Part shown: piece by piece, positions 53,779-63,960 of the stretch | Position numbering within the stretch: position 1 is the stretch's first letter | Layout of the letters: each line of letters begins with the position of its first letter | Assembly (NCBI GenBank): GCA_022410635.1 | Contig: JAJVDF010000231.1 | Span: 1,326,589-1,390,588 of the forward strand | Direction: 5' to 3' | DNA: 64,000 bases | Source: Tretioscincus oriximinensis | Lineage: Eukaryota; Chordata; Lepidosauria; Squamata; Gymnophthalmidae | Notes under the pieces: generated by a model | What the model was told of the DNA's origin: nothing | Database searches by the model: none | The model's input: the letters and a program-made list of their open reading frames with translations, nothing else | Program-made: the position numbers and the translations under genes

Positions 53779-54361
53779 TAGACTGACCAGATTTTCTGAG
53801 GCCCAAACTGGGGTAATTAATATTTATGCTAATTTGCATATTCATAAATATGCAAATTACCCACCAACATGCATTCCCTTCCAAAATTCCCGCCCAAGAA
53901 ATCAGTGAAGCATGTGAGAAGTTTTAAGTGTGCGAGAATTTTTAAACTGAGAATTTTTTTAGTACATCAGAATTTTTTTACTGTTTTACAGATGGGAAGG
54001 TGCCTTCAGAAGCTGCCCACAGTTGCCAGAACCTCCTAATGGTGGTACAGCAATCTAAAAAAAAATTAAAAAAATTTTTTGAAGTGTGCGAGAAAGCTTT
54101 GAAGTGTGTGAGAATTTTTATTTTTTACTGAGGGGAGGGTGCCTTCAGGATCTGGTCTCAGATGCCAGAACCCCTAGTGGTGCTGCAGTGAATTTTTTTC
54201 AAAAAAAAATTCCAAAACTTTTTTTCAAAAAAGAATTTTTTAAAAAAAAATTTCCTCAGCATAAACCGGGGAAATGCCCCCCTCCCCCCCCCAGAGGGCA
54301 GGGTAGACATCCCAAAACCGGGTTCCCCCCCACCAAAAAAAGAGGGCATCTGTTGAGCTTA
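53779..54361 (-). mobile_element. hAT-like element, 583 bp
   Basis: Starts TAGACTGACCAGATTTTCTG and ends GAGGGCATCTGTTGAGCTTA, imperfect inverted ends of the family at 35619-35764. Flanking octamers CCCTATAG and GTCTACAG agree at 5 of 8, a possible decayed hAT TSD. The interior has TAATTAATATTTATGCTAAT, ATGCAAAT in both orientations, and a block repeated inside the element (GTGTGCGAGAATTTTT at 53927 and GTGTGTGAGAATTTTT at 54103). Non-coding. Confidence 0.72.
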
Positions 54362-54675
54362 GTCTACAGTATATTTTTGCTCTCCATACTATTGTTATTT
54401 GTGCATGTTAGAAAGATGCCCCAAGGCATTGGCCTAGAATCTACTGTAAGTCATGACAAGGAAGGTAACAATTCAGTGTCTTTATAAATCAACTGTGGAT
54501 ATGCCCAGGAGGACCTGTCTTCTAGCAGGAATTTCAATGCCGACTGTACTGAAAATAGGTTTACCAGAAGTCTTTAACAATACTGCATGAAATTAATACC
54601 GTTAAAACTTATCCAGAGCACTTCTTGAAACAAAGGCCTCAGAGAAGCCAATCTCCTTTACTATAATGTGAAATG
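54362..54675. other. No gene or assignable repeat
   Basis: Unassigned sequence between two DNA elements. Confidence 0.4.
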
Positions 54676-54812
54676 ATGAATTTCAAAAAAGAAATCTTGT
54701 TAGTCTGGGCTCAGACTGTCTTGCAAAAGGGAAGTGTGACACCTTAGAGAGTAACAAGAAAAAGATAGGTAGGTTAAAATTGTCTACAAAAGTTCATGCT
54801 GTCTACTGAGAT
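54676..54812 (+). mobile_element. Diverged arm of the palindromic family
   Basis: AAAGAAATCTTGTTAGTCTG, ACACCTTAGAGAGTAACAAG and AATTGTCTACAAAAGTTCAT follow the order of the arm at 30155-30281 with many substitutions. It points to an older subfamily. Confidence 0.5.
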
Positions 54813-55032
54813 CTCCTTGTTAGATATAATACAAACTGGCTACCCTTTTGCTGTGTAATGTAAATGAAAACTAAGGCTGTAGGCACCCAAGGTCTTTCCA
54901 ATAATATCATGATGTCTCTATGCCCACGTGTTAATGAAGCTTTCACAATACATCTGGAAAAAAGTCCTTTGCACCGGAATATTCTTTTGCCTTCCCGTCT
55001 ATATAAATCCTTAACGGGATTACCAGGATACC

Positions 55033-55232
55033 GCGAGAAGGCGCTAGCGCAAGATAGTGCAGAATCGCATACTGAGCATACTCAGTAGTTACTTCCTGGT
55101 TAGTTCCCTTGTTTGTTCCATGTGGATTTAAAGTTTTTCTAATGGTTTGAGTACACATGCATGGACTTGCAATCAGATTATTCTGGATTTTAAAACCATT
55201 GTGATTTTTAACACATCGTATGGAGGCGGCTA
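55033..55232 (-). mobile_element. Family F repeat, copy 5
   Basis: Plus strand: GCATACTGAGCATACTCAGT, AGTTACTTCCTGGTTAGTTC, TTCCATGTGGATTTAAAGTT, TTAAAACCATTGTGATTTTT and AACACATCGTATGGAGGCGG. It is the best preserved full-length form of the family seen here. Confidence 0.68.
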
Positions 55233-55289
55233 AAGATGAGGAGTGATGAAAGCAGAAATATCCAGGATCATCTATGATCCATTGCAACC

Positions 55290-55688
55290 AAGCAAAAGAG
55301 TGACTATATTTTCTATCACACAGCACTTGAACCAGGAGCATTCCAGGATGCTGATGGGCAGAAGACTTAGGACAGACAAGGGAAAGTTTCTCTTTTTTTA
55401 CCCAGACAGTCATTAGTCTATGGAATTTACTTCCAGAAGAGGTGGTGGTAGCTAGCAGTCTAGATATCTTTAAGCAGAATTAGAAAAATTCACAGAAATG
55501 AAGTTTATCAGTAGCTACTAGAATCAATGTCTTAATACTGCCTTCGGAATGGAGCAACAGGCAATATTCCTGAAAAACTATTTTTAGACTGCCCATAAGG
55601 AACACCCAGTTCTCACCCCATGTGTGTGAGAGAATGCTGGACTAGACGAGCTATGGCCCCATTCAGTAGGGGTCCTCTTGTGTTCTTA
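55290..55688 (+). mobile_element. CR1-clade LINE, type B, 3' end
   Basis: GACTATATTTTCTATCACAC (IFSLSH region), TTTTTTTACCCAGACAGTCA, GGAATTTACTTCCAGAAGAG and GTAGCTAGCAGTCTAGATAT are the ORF2 end; GAATGCTGGACTAGACGAGC and CATTCAGTAGGGGTCCTCTT close the element. Frames are broken. Confidence 0.85.
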
Positions 55689-57144
55689 TGTAAAGGCCCT
55701 GCATAGTGGATTATATATGAACGTCACTGCCCTATTGCACGGAATGAACCTTTTCTTGTGGAGCCGGATTGTAATGTCAGAAGTATCTGTTTGCTAAAAC
55801 CATCAATGTCGCTGAGAGAAAGGTTGTTCTAAAAGTGTCCCAAGCGCATTAATGTGAAACATGCTCAGATATTGTGGCTCAATATTAGATGGAAAACAGT
55901 ACGGCGTTGTCTGCAGCTTTGCTTTCGCCCCTTCTTTTAAATGCAATCTTTTATCAAATTCACATGTGTTTTTAATAAAAGTCACATGTGGCCACAGTTA
56001 GACCAGGAAACCGATTCAGAAGTACTTTGGGGGCTCTCCTATCTTTCAAGCCCACCTAATGTTCCCTTTCAGAAAAAAAAGTTCGGAGGGAAATAATCAG
56101 CCGGAGTTGCTCATAACACTGCTTCCATGATCTGAATCATAAGTATGGTATTGTTCAAAGGAACAGCTGGTACCCAAATTGAAAACTTTAGGTCTCCCTT
56201 ATGAATAAGCAGTTGGGAGGGAAGTCCCGTGAAAAATCTGTTAGTCATCATGTCCCCCAGGTACTGATTTAAAGCTACAGTTCTGCCTTTTGCTGTTAAA
56301 GTTTCGGAAAGGAACATTTCTACACACAAGGAAAAGCACAAGTGCGCCTTTCTTGACTTCTAATCTCCGTGGTTATTGCACATTTCTGTGTTTTCTTTTT
56401 TTCTATTATTTTCAACCACCCATGGAAAATCAAATGGCAAACAGCAACAATGAAGCATTGTGAGCCTACTTTTAGCAACAGGCAATTTATCAAGCATCCT
56501 CTTGACCTCAACAGCTTGTGCTACAACACTGCGACGACACCCTTACTGTATAATTGCCTTGGACTGAACTTCCACCACCTTTCCACAATAAGACACAAAG
56601 GCAGCAAGCAACATCTATTTATAGGTACTCCAGGACAGCAGGAAGAGGGGATCAAATTTATAAAGGCTGTCCAATATGAATTTGACTTTTAATTTCCATG
56701 CTTCCAGCTTTATTGCCCTTTAGTCAACCCCTCAACAAGCTCCAGGAAGTTGGTGGGAGCTCAGAACAGAGAGGCCCTGTTACCAGACCAAGGAAGGGCT
56801 TGTAGGAAGCCTATGGATGACCTTGCAGCTCAACTATATTTGCTTGAAAGTCTTTATTAGAAGAGTAGATGTCTCCACCACGGATACTATGCACTTCTCC
56901 ATCATCACCATGGTAACATACTTTGAAATAAACTGAGGACTTCATTTTGCTCAGTGCTTCTTCGTGTTTTGATAGCAGCCATATGGAGAAAGACTGAACG
57001 TTTTAAAAAATTGAGAAAAAATAAAGGGTTTTTTTATGAGTTTATAATCCTTATCAAATCATTCCAAACAAATAAGATCAGGTTAAAGTCTGCAATTCTA
57101 ATTGCAGTCTAATTAATTTTTTCAATTCTAATTGTAATTCTATG
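55689..57144. other. No gene; possible conserved island at 56100-56690
   Basis: Repeat-free through most of its length. 56100-56690 has balanced composition and no repeat resemblance, with a 107-aa frame (56369-56692) lacking any motif. It may be unique DNA worth aligning with relatives. Confidence 0.35.
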
Positions 57145-57412
57145 TTAGATCATAGCATTATAGAGTTGGAAAGGATGTCTAGGGTCATGGGGTCCAACCC
57201 CCTGCTCAATGCAGGCTTCACTAACCCATTTTGACAGGTGGCTGCCGGGCTTCTGTTTGAAGACTTCCTGCAAAGGAGAACTCACCATTCACTATTCCAC
57301 TGTTTTTATCACTCTTACTGTTAGTTTCATTCCATTGTTTCTAATCACGTATCAATGATGCCAAAGCTCATATCTTTCAGATGCTTGTAGACAGCTCACT
57401 CTTTTCTTTTGC
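57145..57412 (-). mobile_element. CR1 LINE, type A, 3' part
   Basis: Plus strand: ATCATAGCATTATAGAGTTG (octamer end), GGTCCAACCCCCTGCTCAAT, TTCTGTTTGAAGACTTCCTG and GATGCTTGTAGACAGCTCAC, the complement of the CR1 3' end and ORF2 C-terminus. Confidence 0.85.
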
Positions 57413-57952
57413 AGTCACAACATTCCTAGATACTTTAACCATTCCCCACAGGATATGCTGATAAGATTGAAAAATTGAGGGATAATTCTGTTGGAGCTGT
57501 CTCCAGGTTTTTCTAAACCTGCTCTCTTCCTACAGTGGCCTTCTCAATGGAAAGAACAAAAATATGATGGCTTTATAGCAGATTCTGCAAAAAGTTTGGC
57601 AGAATCTTGCACCTAGGCTGCTTTCTAATTACTGGGAAAAACGGGAGTGAAAGCTGTGTGACTTTGCATTGGGCACATGCAGTCCCCCTATAATCCACAG
57701 GAGAAGCGGTTTCGCAATGTGTTGTTCGCAAAGCCACCCGTATCCATTTCTTCCTCAAAAGTGACACAAGTGCAGTTTTCCCCAATTCAGGGTAATCGCG
57801 CTCTGGCTACGGTTTGCCCATAGTGGGAGCACCTCTGCGCAAATGCTGCCATACACAACATTGACTTCGTTCTAACCTCCAAGGAGGCAACAGCAATTTT
57901 TAAAGGTTGTTTTTATTGAGTTCTAGTTTTGCGCAAAACTAAACATCAGTAT
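57413..57952. other. No gene or assignable repeat
   Basis: Unassigned sequence; frame 57573-57785 has no motif. Confidence 0.4.
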
Positions 57953-58985
57953 ATTTATTTTATTTATTTATTTATTTTTAGTACTTTTATCCCGCCCTTC
58001 ACCCTAAGGTCGCAGGGCGGCTTACAACATTAAAATAACGTAACAGTTAAAAACAGTGACCCCCAAACCCTCCCCACCCATTCACACACACACCCTAACT
58101 ACCAAATGCCCGGGTGAAGAGGTAGGTCTTCACCAGACGACGGAATGTTAACAAAGATGTCGCCTGGCGAGCCTCAAGAGGGAGGCTATTCCATAATTGG
58201 GGGGCTACCACTGAGAAGGCTCTTTTGCGTGCCCCAGTTGTTCTCCATGAAGAGGGCACCACGAGCCTATTCTCCCCAGCGGACCTGAGGCAGCGGGTTG
58301 GCCTGTACAGGAGTAGACGGTCCCTTAGGTACGCAGGTCCCAAGCCGTTTAGGACTTTATATGTCAAAAGAAGCACTTTGAATTGGGCTCGGAAGCGAAT
58401 TGGAAGCCAGTGCAGTTGTTTCAGGATCGGGGTAATATGGGCCCGACCCGGGGTCCCGGTCAGCAGCCGGGCTGCCATATTTTGCACCAGCTCCAGCCTC
58501 CGGACCGTCTTTAAAGGCAGCCCCACGTAGAGAGCTTTACAGTAGTCCAATCTGGAGGTTACAAGAGCGTGGATAACTGTTGCCAGGTTCTCCGCATCCA
58601 GGTAGGCCCTGAGCTGGCGGACCAACCGGAGGTTATAGTGGGCACTCCTGCTCACCGCTGCCACCTGGAACTCCAGGGACAGCGGCGTATCCAGGAATAC
58701 CCCCAAATCACGCACTTTGCTATTAGTGGGCAGGGCGACCCCATCAAGCATTGGGAGTCGCCTAACCTCCTGGACACGGTTTCCCCGGACAAACAGCACC
58801 TCCGTCTTATCTGGATTCAGCTTTAGCTTATTGGCCCACATCCAGCCCATTGCTGCCTCCAGGCAGCGGTCCAGCACCTCCACGGCTTCTCCCGATTCAA
58901 ATGGAACGGAGATATAGAGCTGGGTATCATCAGCATACTGATGACACCCAACTCCATACCCCCTGATGATCTGTATATCTGTAGT
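57953..58985 (-). mobile_element. L2 LINE, 5'-truncated, well preserved
   Basis: Reading on the minus strand the element enters within the reverse transcriptase palm, runs through the rest of ORF2 to the stop at 58095, a short untranslated region (GTAAGCCGCCCTGCGACCTT, AGGGTGAAGGGCGGGATAAA) and a (AAAT)n tail at 57953-57980. It is the best preserved LINE of the window and the reference for the degenerate L2 copies at 26890-27480 and 44819-45725. Target duplication not resolved. Confidence 0.93.
58095..58985 (-). pseudogene. L2 ORF2 C-terminal half, open frame
   Basis: Encodes the C-terminal part of the L2 endonuclease/reverse transcriptase. The frame is open from about 58985: the catalytic box YADDTQLY is encoded at 58914-58937, followed by KLKLNPDKTEVLFV, VRDLGVFLDTPLSLEFQ, VIHALVTSRLDYCKALYVGL, LLTGTPGRAHITPILKQLHW and LWNSLPLEARQATSLLTFRR, ending at a TAG. 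The GTG at 58883 is not a true start: the frame continues upstream into the palm. The endonuclease, ORF1 and N-terminal RT are missing, so it is a truncated fragment without a break of its own. Confidence 0.9.
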
Positions 58986-59344
58986 AATTTTTTGTAATTA
59001 TGGATATGCGCAAAACAGGCACATTTTTTCAAAGGTGAAGCAAAGTGCAGGAAGAGAATACACCAAAAATAGATTACCCAACCAATGCAGCCATTAATTT
59101 CTAAAGCCAATGCATATCTTGTGCAGATGATGAAGCAGCTGGAAAAGAAAAAAACAGCAGAGGGGACTGAATTCACTTTGCAGTTCTAAAAACTGCTTTT
59201 TTGGCTCCTGTAGTGGCAACACAATAGCAATTTCCAATAAACAACTATTTCCAGGGTGTAGGAAAATTGAAGCAGCACACAAAAGATGGAGTCAGACATG
59301 CCTAGATGGTGCCCTTTGATTGGATCTGATCCCTCCCATCCACC
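58986..59344. other. No gene or assignable repeat
   Basis: Unassigned AT-rich spacer between L2 and CR1. Confidence 0.4.
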
Positions 59345-60254
59345 CATTAGCCAAAGTTTGAAAAATGGCACCTTACATTTGGAAAACTGTGTACAATTCT
59401 GGTCCCCACTTCTTAGAAAATATATTGTGGAACTGGAGGTACAAAAAGGGTCTACCAAGATTATCAAGAGGCTAAAACCCCTTCCTTATGAACTTAGTCT
59501 GCAGTGTTTAAGAGGTGATCTGAATGAAATGTATAAAATCATGCATGGGATGGTTAAGGTGAACAGGAGTCACTCTTTGAAGCTGGATGGGCAGAAGAGT
59601 TAGAGCAGATAAGAAAATGTATTTTTTTACCCTGAGAATCATTGGTCTATGGAATTTACTTCCAGAAGAGATAGTGGTAGTTAGCAGCCTGGGTAGATTT
59701 AAAATAAGATTAGACAAATTCATGAAAACCAAATGGATCAATAGGATAGATGTCTTGATACTGCTTCTGGGATGAAGCAAGAATCTGTATTCCTGAAATG
59801 CCATTTGGAGAGAGTCAAGAACAGGTAAAGTTTTTATTTTTTATTTTTTTATTTATACAGGAATTTATATCCCTCCCTTCATCAAAGGTCCAGGCTGGGC
59901 TACAGAAATTAAAATCATAAAAGCAAGAGCAGGATGTAAATACACACTGAGAGAGAGAAAGAGATACACATATGAAAAGGTGGCCCTTCTATCTGCACAG
60001 CTTTTGTAGGTAGGTAAGGTGGAATCTTCCTGCTGATGATTGAGAGGAGCCTAGATAAAGTCCCTTACCAGGGCAGATGCAATGGCTGTGCTTCTCTCTG
60101 ACCAGTCTCTTTGGGCAGGTAAGATGAGGATCCTCATGCTGACAGTTGAGAGGCGACTTTCTTCCGTGTGGGATGCCCAGATATAATTGGTGGATCACTG
60201 AGACAGAATGCTGGCCTGTGGCCTGTTTCATCAGGGCTTCTCCTATGTTCTTAT
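59345..60254 (+). mobile_element. CR1-clade LINE, type B, split by an L2 tail
   Basis: Decoded pieces: ENCVQFWSPLLRKYIVELEV, QKGSTKIIKRLKPLPYELSL, DLNEMYKIMHGMVKVN, then GRRVRADKKMYFFTLRIIGL and WNLLPEEIVVVSSLGRFKIR in another frame. It ends GACAGAATGCTGGCCTGTGG and TTCATCAGGGCTTCTCCTAT, GTTCTTA. Compared with the other type B copies it is interrupted after AAGAACAGGTAAAG (59831) and resumes near 60155. Confidence 0.88.
59832..60154 (-). mobile_element. L2-type 3' end inserted into CR1
   Basis: Plus strand: TTTTTTATTTATACAGGAAT, TTATATCCCTCCCTTCATCA, AAGGTCCAGGCTGGGCTACA, then an L2-like 3' untranslated body in which TTTTGTAGGTAGGTAAGGTG and GGCAGGTAAGATGAGGATCC form an imperfect internal duplication. 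It interrupts the CR1 between AGGTAAAG and the TTCAGACTGCCC-equivalent. TSD not identifiable. Confidence 0.65.
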
Positions 60255-61493
60255 TTACTCTAATAAGTATCTTTATATTTAATTTTCAAATTCAGCAATT
60301 GATGGTCAAATAGCAGGACATATCCATATTGAAGGAGCCAGAAATTTCCAAGGATGAAGACTGAACGGGCTTAGCTAATTTAGAATGCAAATTACTTTGT
60401 ACATCTTGGACCACTAAACAGACACATAAGCAAATACTGCAAATATTGCAAAAACTATTCACACACAAGTGAATGCAGGTATGAGCAAATACTTTGGGCA
60501 ATATAGTGTATGAATAGAAATACATACCTCTCCGGATGTTAAGCTAGAGAAAAACATATTTTAAAAAGATACACACAAATCTATAAATATCAAACATATA
60601 ACGGTGGTACTGTGGATAAAACAAATATGGGAGACCTTTTGTAAAAAAAAAACCAGGCAAACTTTTTAAATTGCAAATTAAGAAACAAAGAGAATTGAAT
60701 TACGAGGAATTTGAGAAAGAAAATATCTTGTTACAAATAAGACCAGGAAAATGAAAAATTAAAGATCTGGGAACATTTTATAGATCAAAGTGCATATTCT
60801 TTGAGTTACCTGAAACATACATTGCAAAAAGAAAAAAGAAAAAAAAGGCGTGTTTGGTGGAAATAGGGTTGGTGAAACAACAGCAGATGTTTGGGATACT
60901 CTGAAAACTTCAGTTCCAGATGTGTGAACTACTAGTCAGTTTTCCCTATAACAAGCATTATCCAGTGCTCAGGTCATCTAAAATCCTTCTACTGGCCCTT
61001 ACAGATAAATTTCCTTCAAATAATCTCTCTTTAGTGACAATTATTGCAAGTGAAATGATAGCAAAAATGGTACTATTTCTCTTGCATTTTTATTTTTGAA
61101 AAATAGTTAAGAAATGAACTCTACTGGTAACTTAGAATATTTGTGTACCTTACCTGCTCAGATTGGTCCATAGAATAGTTTCACTTCCCTGCATGTCTGG
61201 TGAGTTCCGTTCAACATTAAGATGTTGGGAACTTCCATAGGCTGCATCTATATGTTGAAACACTGATGCTATTGTCTACACGTAATTGTGGGGATCTAGC
61301 CGTGATTTCACTACAAAGGTCCAATATTTCACATTTTTGTCCTAGTACCTTTCTGCTGATTTCATAGCATAAGGTGCCATATTCTTATAGTAGTAAAACC
61401 ATTTGGAAGAACCTCAGGCAAGTTCTTACTCTGCAAGTCTGTTTTCCTTGCTGAAGACAGGGAAGAAAGGCAAAGAAAATAGAGCTTTTTTCA
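60255..61493. other. No gene or assignable repeat
   Basis: AT-rich unassigned sequence. CTGCATCTATATGTTG and TATTGTCTACACGT at 61245-61283 weakly recall the foldback loop motif. Confidence 0.4.
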
Positions 61494-61678
61494 TAGCCAA
61501 CCCAGCTATTCGAAAGCAGGAACTACAAGAAATTGCAACTGACTGCAAGTAGATACATGGGAACCACCAGAGTCTGGTGGGGAAGATAGAATGTGAGCCT
61601 TCGGGCAAAAATACACTTGTAAGCCACTTTGAAAGGTGAGAAAAGCAGGGTATAAGAACCCAGTTCTTCTTCTTCTTC
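61494..61678 (+). mobile_element. tRNA-derived SINE, family B, 5'-truncated
   Basis: Starts in the body at AGCCAACCCAGCTATTCGAA and runs through GAAATTGCAACTGACTGCAA, CACCAGAGTCTGGTGGGGAA, CTTCGGGCAAAAATACACTT, AAGCAGGGTATAAGAACCCA to (TTC)n. Very similar to 27950-28161. The head with boxes A and B is missing. Confidence 0.88.
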
Positions 61679-62003
61679 ATTAATTCCCACCCCAGAAGCA
61701 TCAAACTGTGGAACAGTTTAAACAGGTTTTTTTTTATATTTGTATTAACTCACTCAGTAAAAAGGGGGCAGGCAGCGGACAATCACAGAAGAGAAACAGC
61801 ATTTCCTGGGAACTTGTCAGTTCCCAAAGCCTCATGGGTTTTGTAGTGAAAAGCACAAGGAAGCGTTTCCTTCCCATTTCGCTACAAAGGATAAACCTGT
61901 CCAAGCACATGGATTGCCAGCAAATCAGGATGAAAAATTGCACTATAAAAGGCAGCCATGTGGATGTTTTCAACGCAAGTGTAGGATATGCCTCCTATGC
62001 TTC
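61679..62003. other. No gene or assignable repeat
   Basis: Unassigned. Overlapping frames of 113 aa (plus) and 79 aa (minus) share the region and have no motif. Confidence 0.4.
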
Positions 62004-62440
62004 CCTTATAACAGTGATGGCGAACCTATATCATGTGTGTCAATGGTGAAACACCAAGACATTTTGGGTGGCACACTGCCCCCCTGATTAAATTAAAAAT
62101 TAAGAATTAAATTTAGTTAATGAAAAAAAATTGAAAAACAATTTAGTAGCACTCGCTTGGCCGTGAAGTGCATGAAATACCAACCTTCAATTGCAGATTT
62201 AGGGAATGAAATTCAGCAACAAAAATGTCACTAATGTAAAAAATTATGTCTTTTTGCTTCTTTAATAAATACATACCAGCATATCAAAAATATAAATATT
62301 TTTTACTCAACTCAAACGACAATGATCACAAAATTATGGATATTTCTAGATTTAACACAGCCCCCAAAGTTAAGTTAGTTTTTTTTTTTAATTAATTTTG
62401 ACACACTGAGCTCAGAAGGTTCTCCATCGTTGCCTTATAA
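62004..62440. mobile_element. hAT MITE, 421 bp, perfect 8-bp TSD
   Basis: CCTTATAA occurs at 62004-62011 and 62433-62440. The element ends CAGTGATGGCGAACCTATAT and, in complement, CAACGATGGAGAACCTTCTG, inverted repeats that continue to GTGTGTCAA on both sides. CAGTGATGGCGAACC is a common hAT terminus in vertebrates. The interior is AT-rich without an ORF, so transposase must have come from elsewhere. The intact TSD fixes both ends to the base. Confidence 0.93.
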
Positions 62441-62584
62441 GCAAAGCTTTAATTTTGACTGTGATGGCATCAGGAGTAAGAAAAAACCCTCCCTTCTCTG
62501 CTCATCGTATCAGCTCTGATGTGACAAACTGGGGGGACGGTTTTTCTCTTGCTCCTGGTGCTTTCAAAGTTAAAATTAAGACTT

Positions 62585-62818
62585 CAGTGCATATCATGGC
62601 ATGTGGCCTGGGAGGGATGCCAGATGTTTGCTCTAATAGAAGTGGGTGCCAGATGGGGGGATCAATGCATGCCATGGCAGGTAAGTATGGCCTGGGTAGG
62701 GTTCCAGATATTTTCTCTAGTGGGGAGCACCAATGCATGCCATGGTCCGGGAGTTGGTGCCAGGTCTTTGCTCTAGTGGGAGGCACTGCTAGATGTTTGC
62801 TGTAGTGGGTGAGTGCCA
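62585..62818 (+). repeat. Degenerate minisatellite, three ~70-78-bp units
   Basis: Units start at 62585 (CAGTGCATATCATGGCATGT), 62663 (CAATGCATGCCATGGCAGGT) and 62731 (CAATGCATGCCATGGTCCGG). Each continues with a GTGCCAGATGTTTGCTCTAG-type stretch and GTGGGGAGCAC. A fourth partial block (TAGATGTTTGCTGTAGTGGG) follows to 62818. Open frames through it reflect the repeat period. Confidence 0.85.
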
Positions 62819-62910
62819 TTACAGGTGTAGAATTTCCCCAAACCAGGCTATACCAGATAGTTACATCAGGTACAAGAATGCAATAGTGAAATCATACTGT
62901 TGGAAATCAC

Positions 62911-63172
62911 TTTTATTTATTTATTTATTTGTACTTGTATCCCGCCCTATACCCGCCCTATATCTCAGGGCGGCCAACTATAGGGTGGCGCACATAGCTT
63001 TTTGTTGTTTTCTCCACAACAGACACCCTGTGGAGTAGGTGGGGCTGAGAGAGTTCAAAGAACTGTGACTGGCCCAAGGTCACCCAGCTGGCTTTCATGG
63101 AGGAGTGGGGAATCGAACCAGGAGACTACCAGGTACGAGTCCAACACTCAACCACTACACCAAACTGGCTCT
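62911..63172 (-). mobile_element. tRNA-derived SINE, family A with L2-like tail
   Basis: Minus strand: AGAGCCAGTTTGGTGTAGTG (box A), CCTGGTTCGATTCCCCACTC (box B), AAAGCCAGCTGGGTGACCTT, AACTCTCTCAGCCCCACCTA, AGGGTGTCTGTTGTGGAGAA, GCCGCCCTGAGATATAGGGC and an AAATAAATAAAT tail. A local duplication of the GGGCGGGATA segment (TATCCCGCCCTATACCCGCC on the plus strand) marks the tail. Close to the copy at 41566-41862. Confidence 0.92.
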
Positions 63173-63715
63173 CAGCTGTATTTTACTACCTGAAGGTGAG
63201 GGAGTACTGAAAATATTTTCTTACCAATGATCCAACATTCTCAAATAACAAGGGTGACTAAATGGTTTAAGCAATGTTTCATCCTTTCATCGCTATGCAC
63301 ATGTTATACAGAAAAGATCAAACAGAATTTACAAATAAAATCCAATAGATTGAGCAGAGGTTAATACATATATAAACATGCTGCAGATACTCACAGGTGA
63401 CAAACAGGCACAGCTTCCTTCCATAGAGCCTTATTTTGGATTGGATCATTGAACAGAAACCTGGTACCATCCACATTCTAGTGCAGACTTGGCTCTCATG
63501 GGGATTTGCCATTCACTCAGAGGCTATGTTATAATAATCGAACATACAACAGACCATGTAACAGAGCAGTAGTGAATTGCTATTATTCCTTTGGTCTCCT
63601 TCTTGCCAACCAGATGTCCATATGGAAGAATGCAAGAATGTCTGGATTTGCACCTGCTACTTCTCTGCTTACAGCTAATTGTCTGGAGTGCAACAGACTA
63701 GCAGTGGTTCCAGAG
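63173..63715. other. No gene or assignable repeat
   Basis: Unassigned AT-rich sequence. Confidence 0.4.
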
Positions 63716-63960
63716 ACAGAACATAAGAACATAAGAAGAGCCATACTGGATAAGGCCAGAGCCCATCTAGTCCAGCATTCTGTCTCACAAAGAGGCCCCC
63801 CAGATGCACCTGGGCACTCTGATCAGAGGAAACCAAAATATGCTCCTGTTCATTACTGCCTGCAAATGGCATCTCAGGAGTCCTGCCTGTTGCTTCATCC
63901 CGGAGGCAAAATCCAGACATCCATACTAGTACCCATTTATACCCTTGGTGAATAATGCTC
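63716..63960 (-). mobile_element. CR1-clade LINE, type B, 3' end
   Basis: Plus strand: GAACATAAGAACATAAGAAG, CCATCTAGTCCAGCATTCTG, TGCACCTGGGCACTCTGATC and GCAAATGGCATCTCAGGAGT, the complement of the type B 3' untranslated region. The 149-aa plus-strand frame here is antisense to it. The element may continue beyond the window. Confidence 0.85.

Noticed and set aside
58225..58917. Plus-strand frames of 66-101 aa
   Set aside because: They are antisense shadows of the L2 ORF2 segment on the minus strand.
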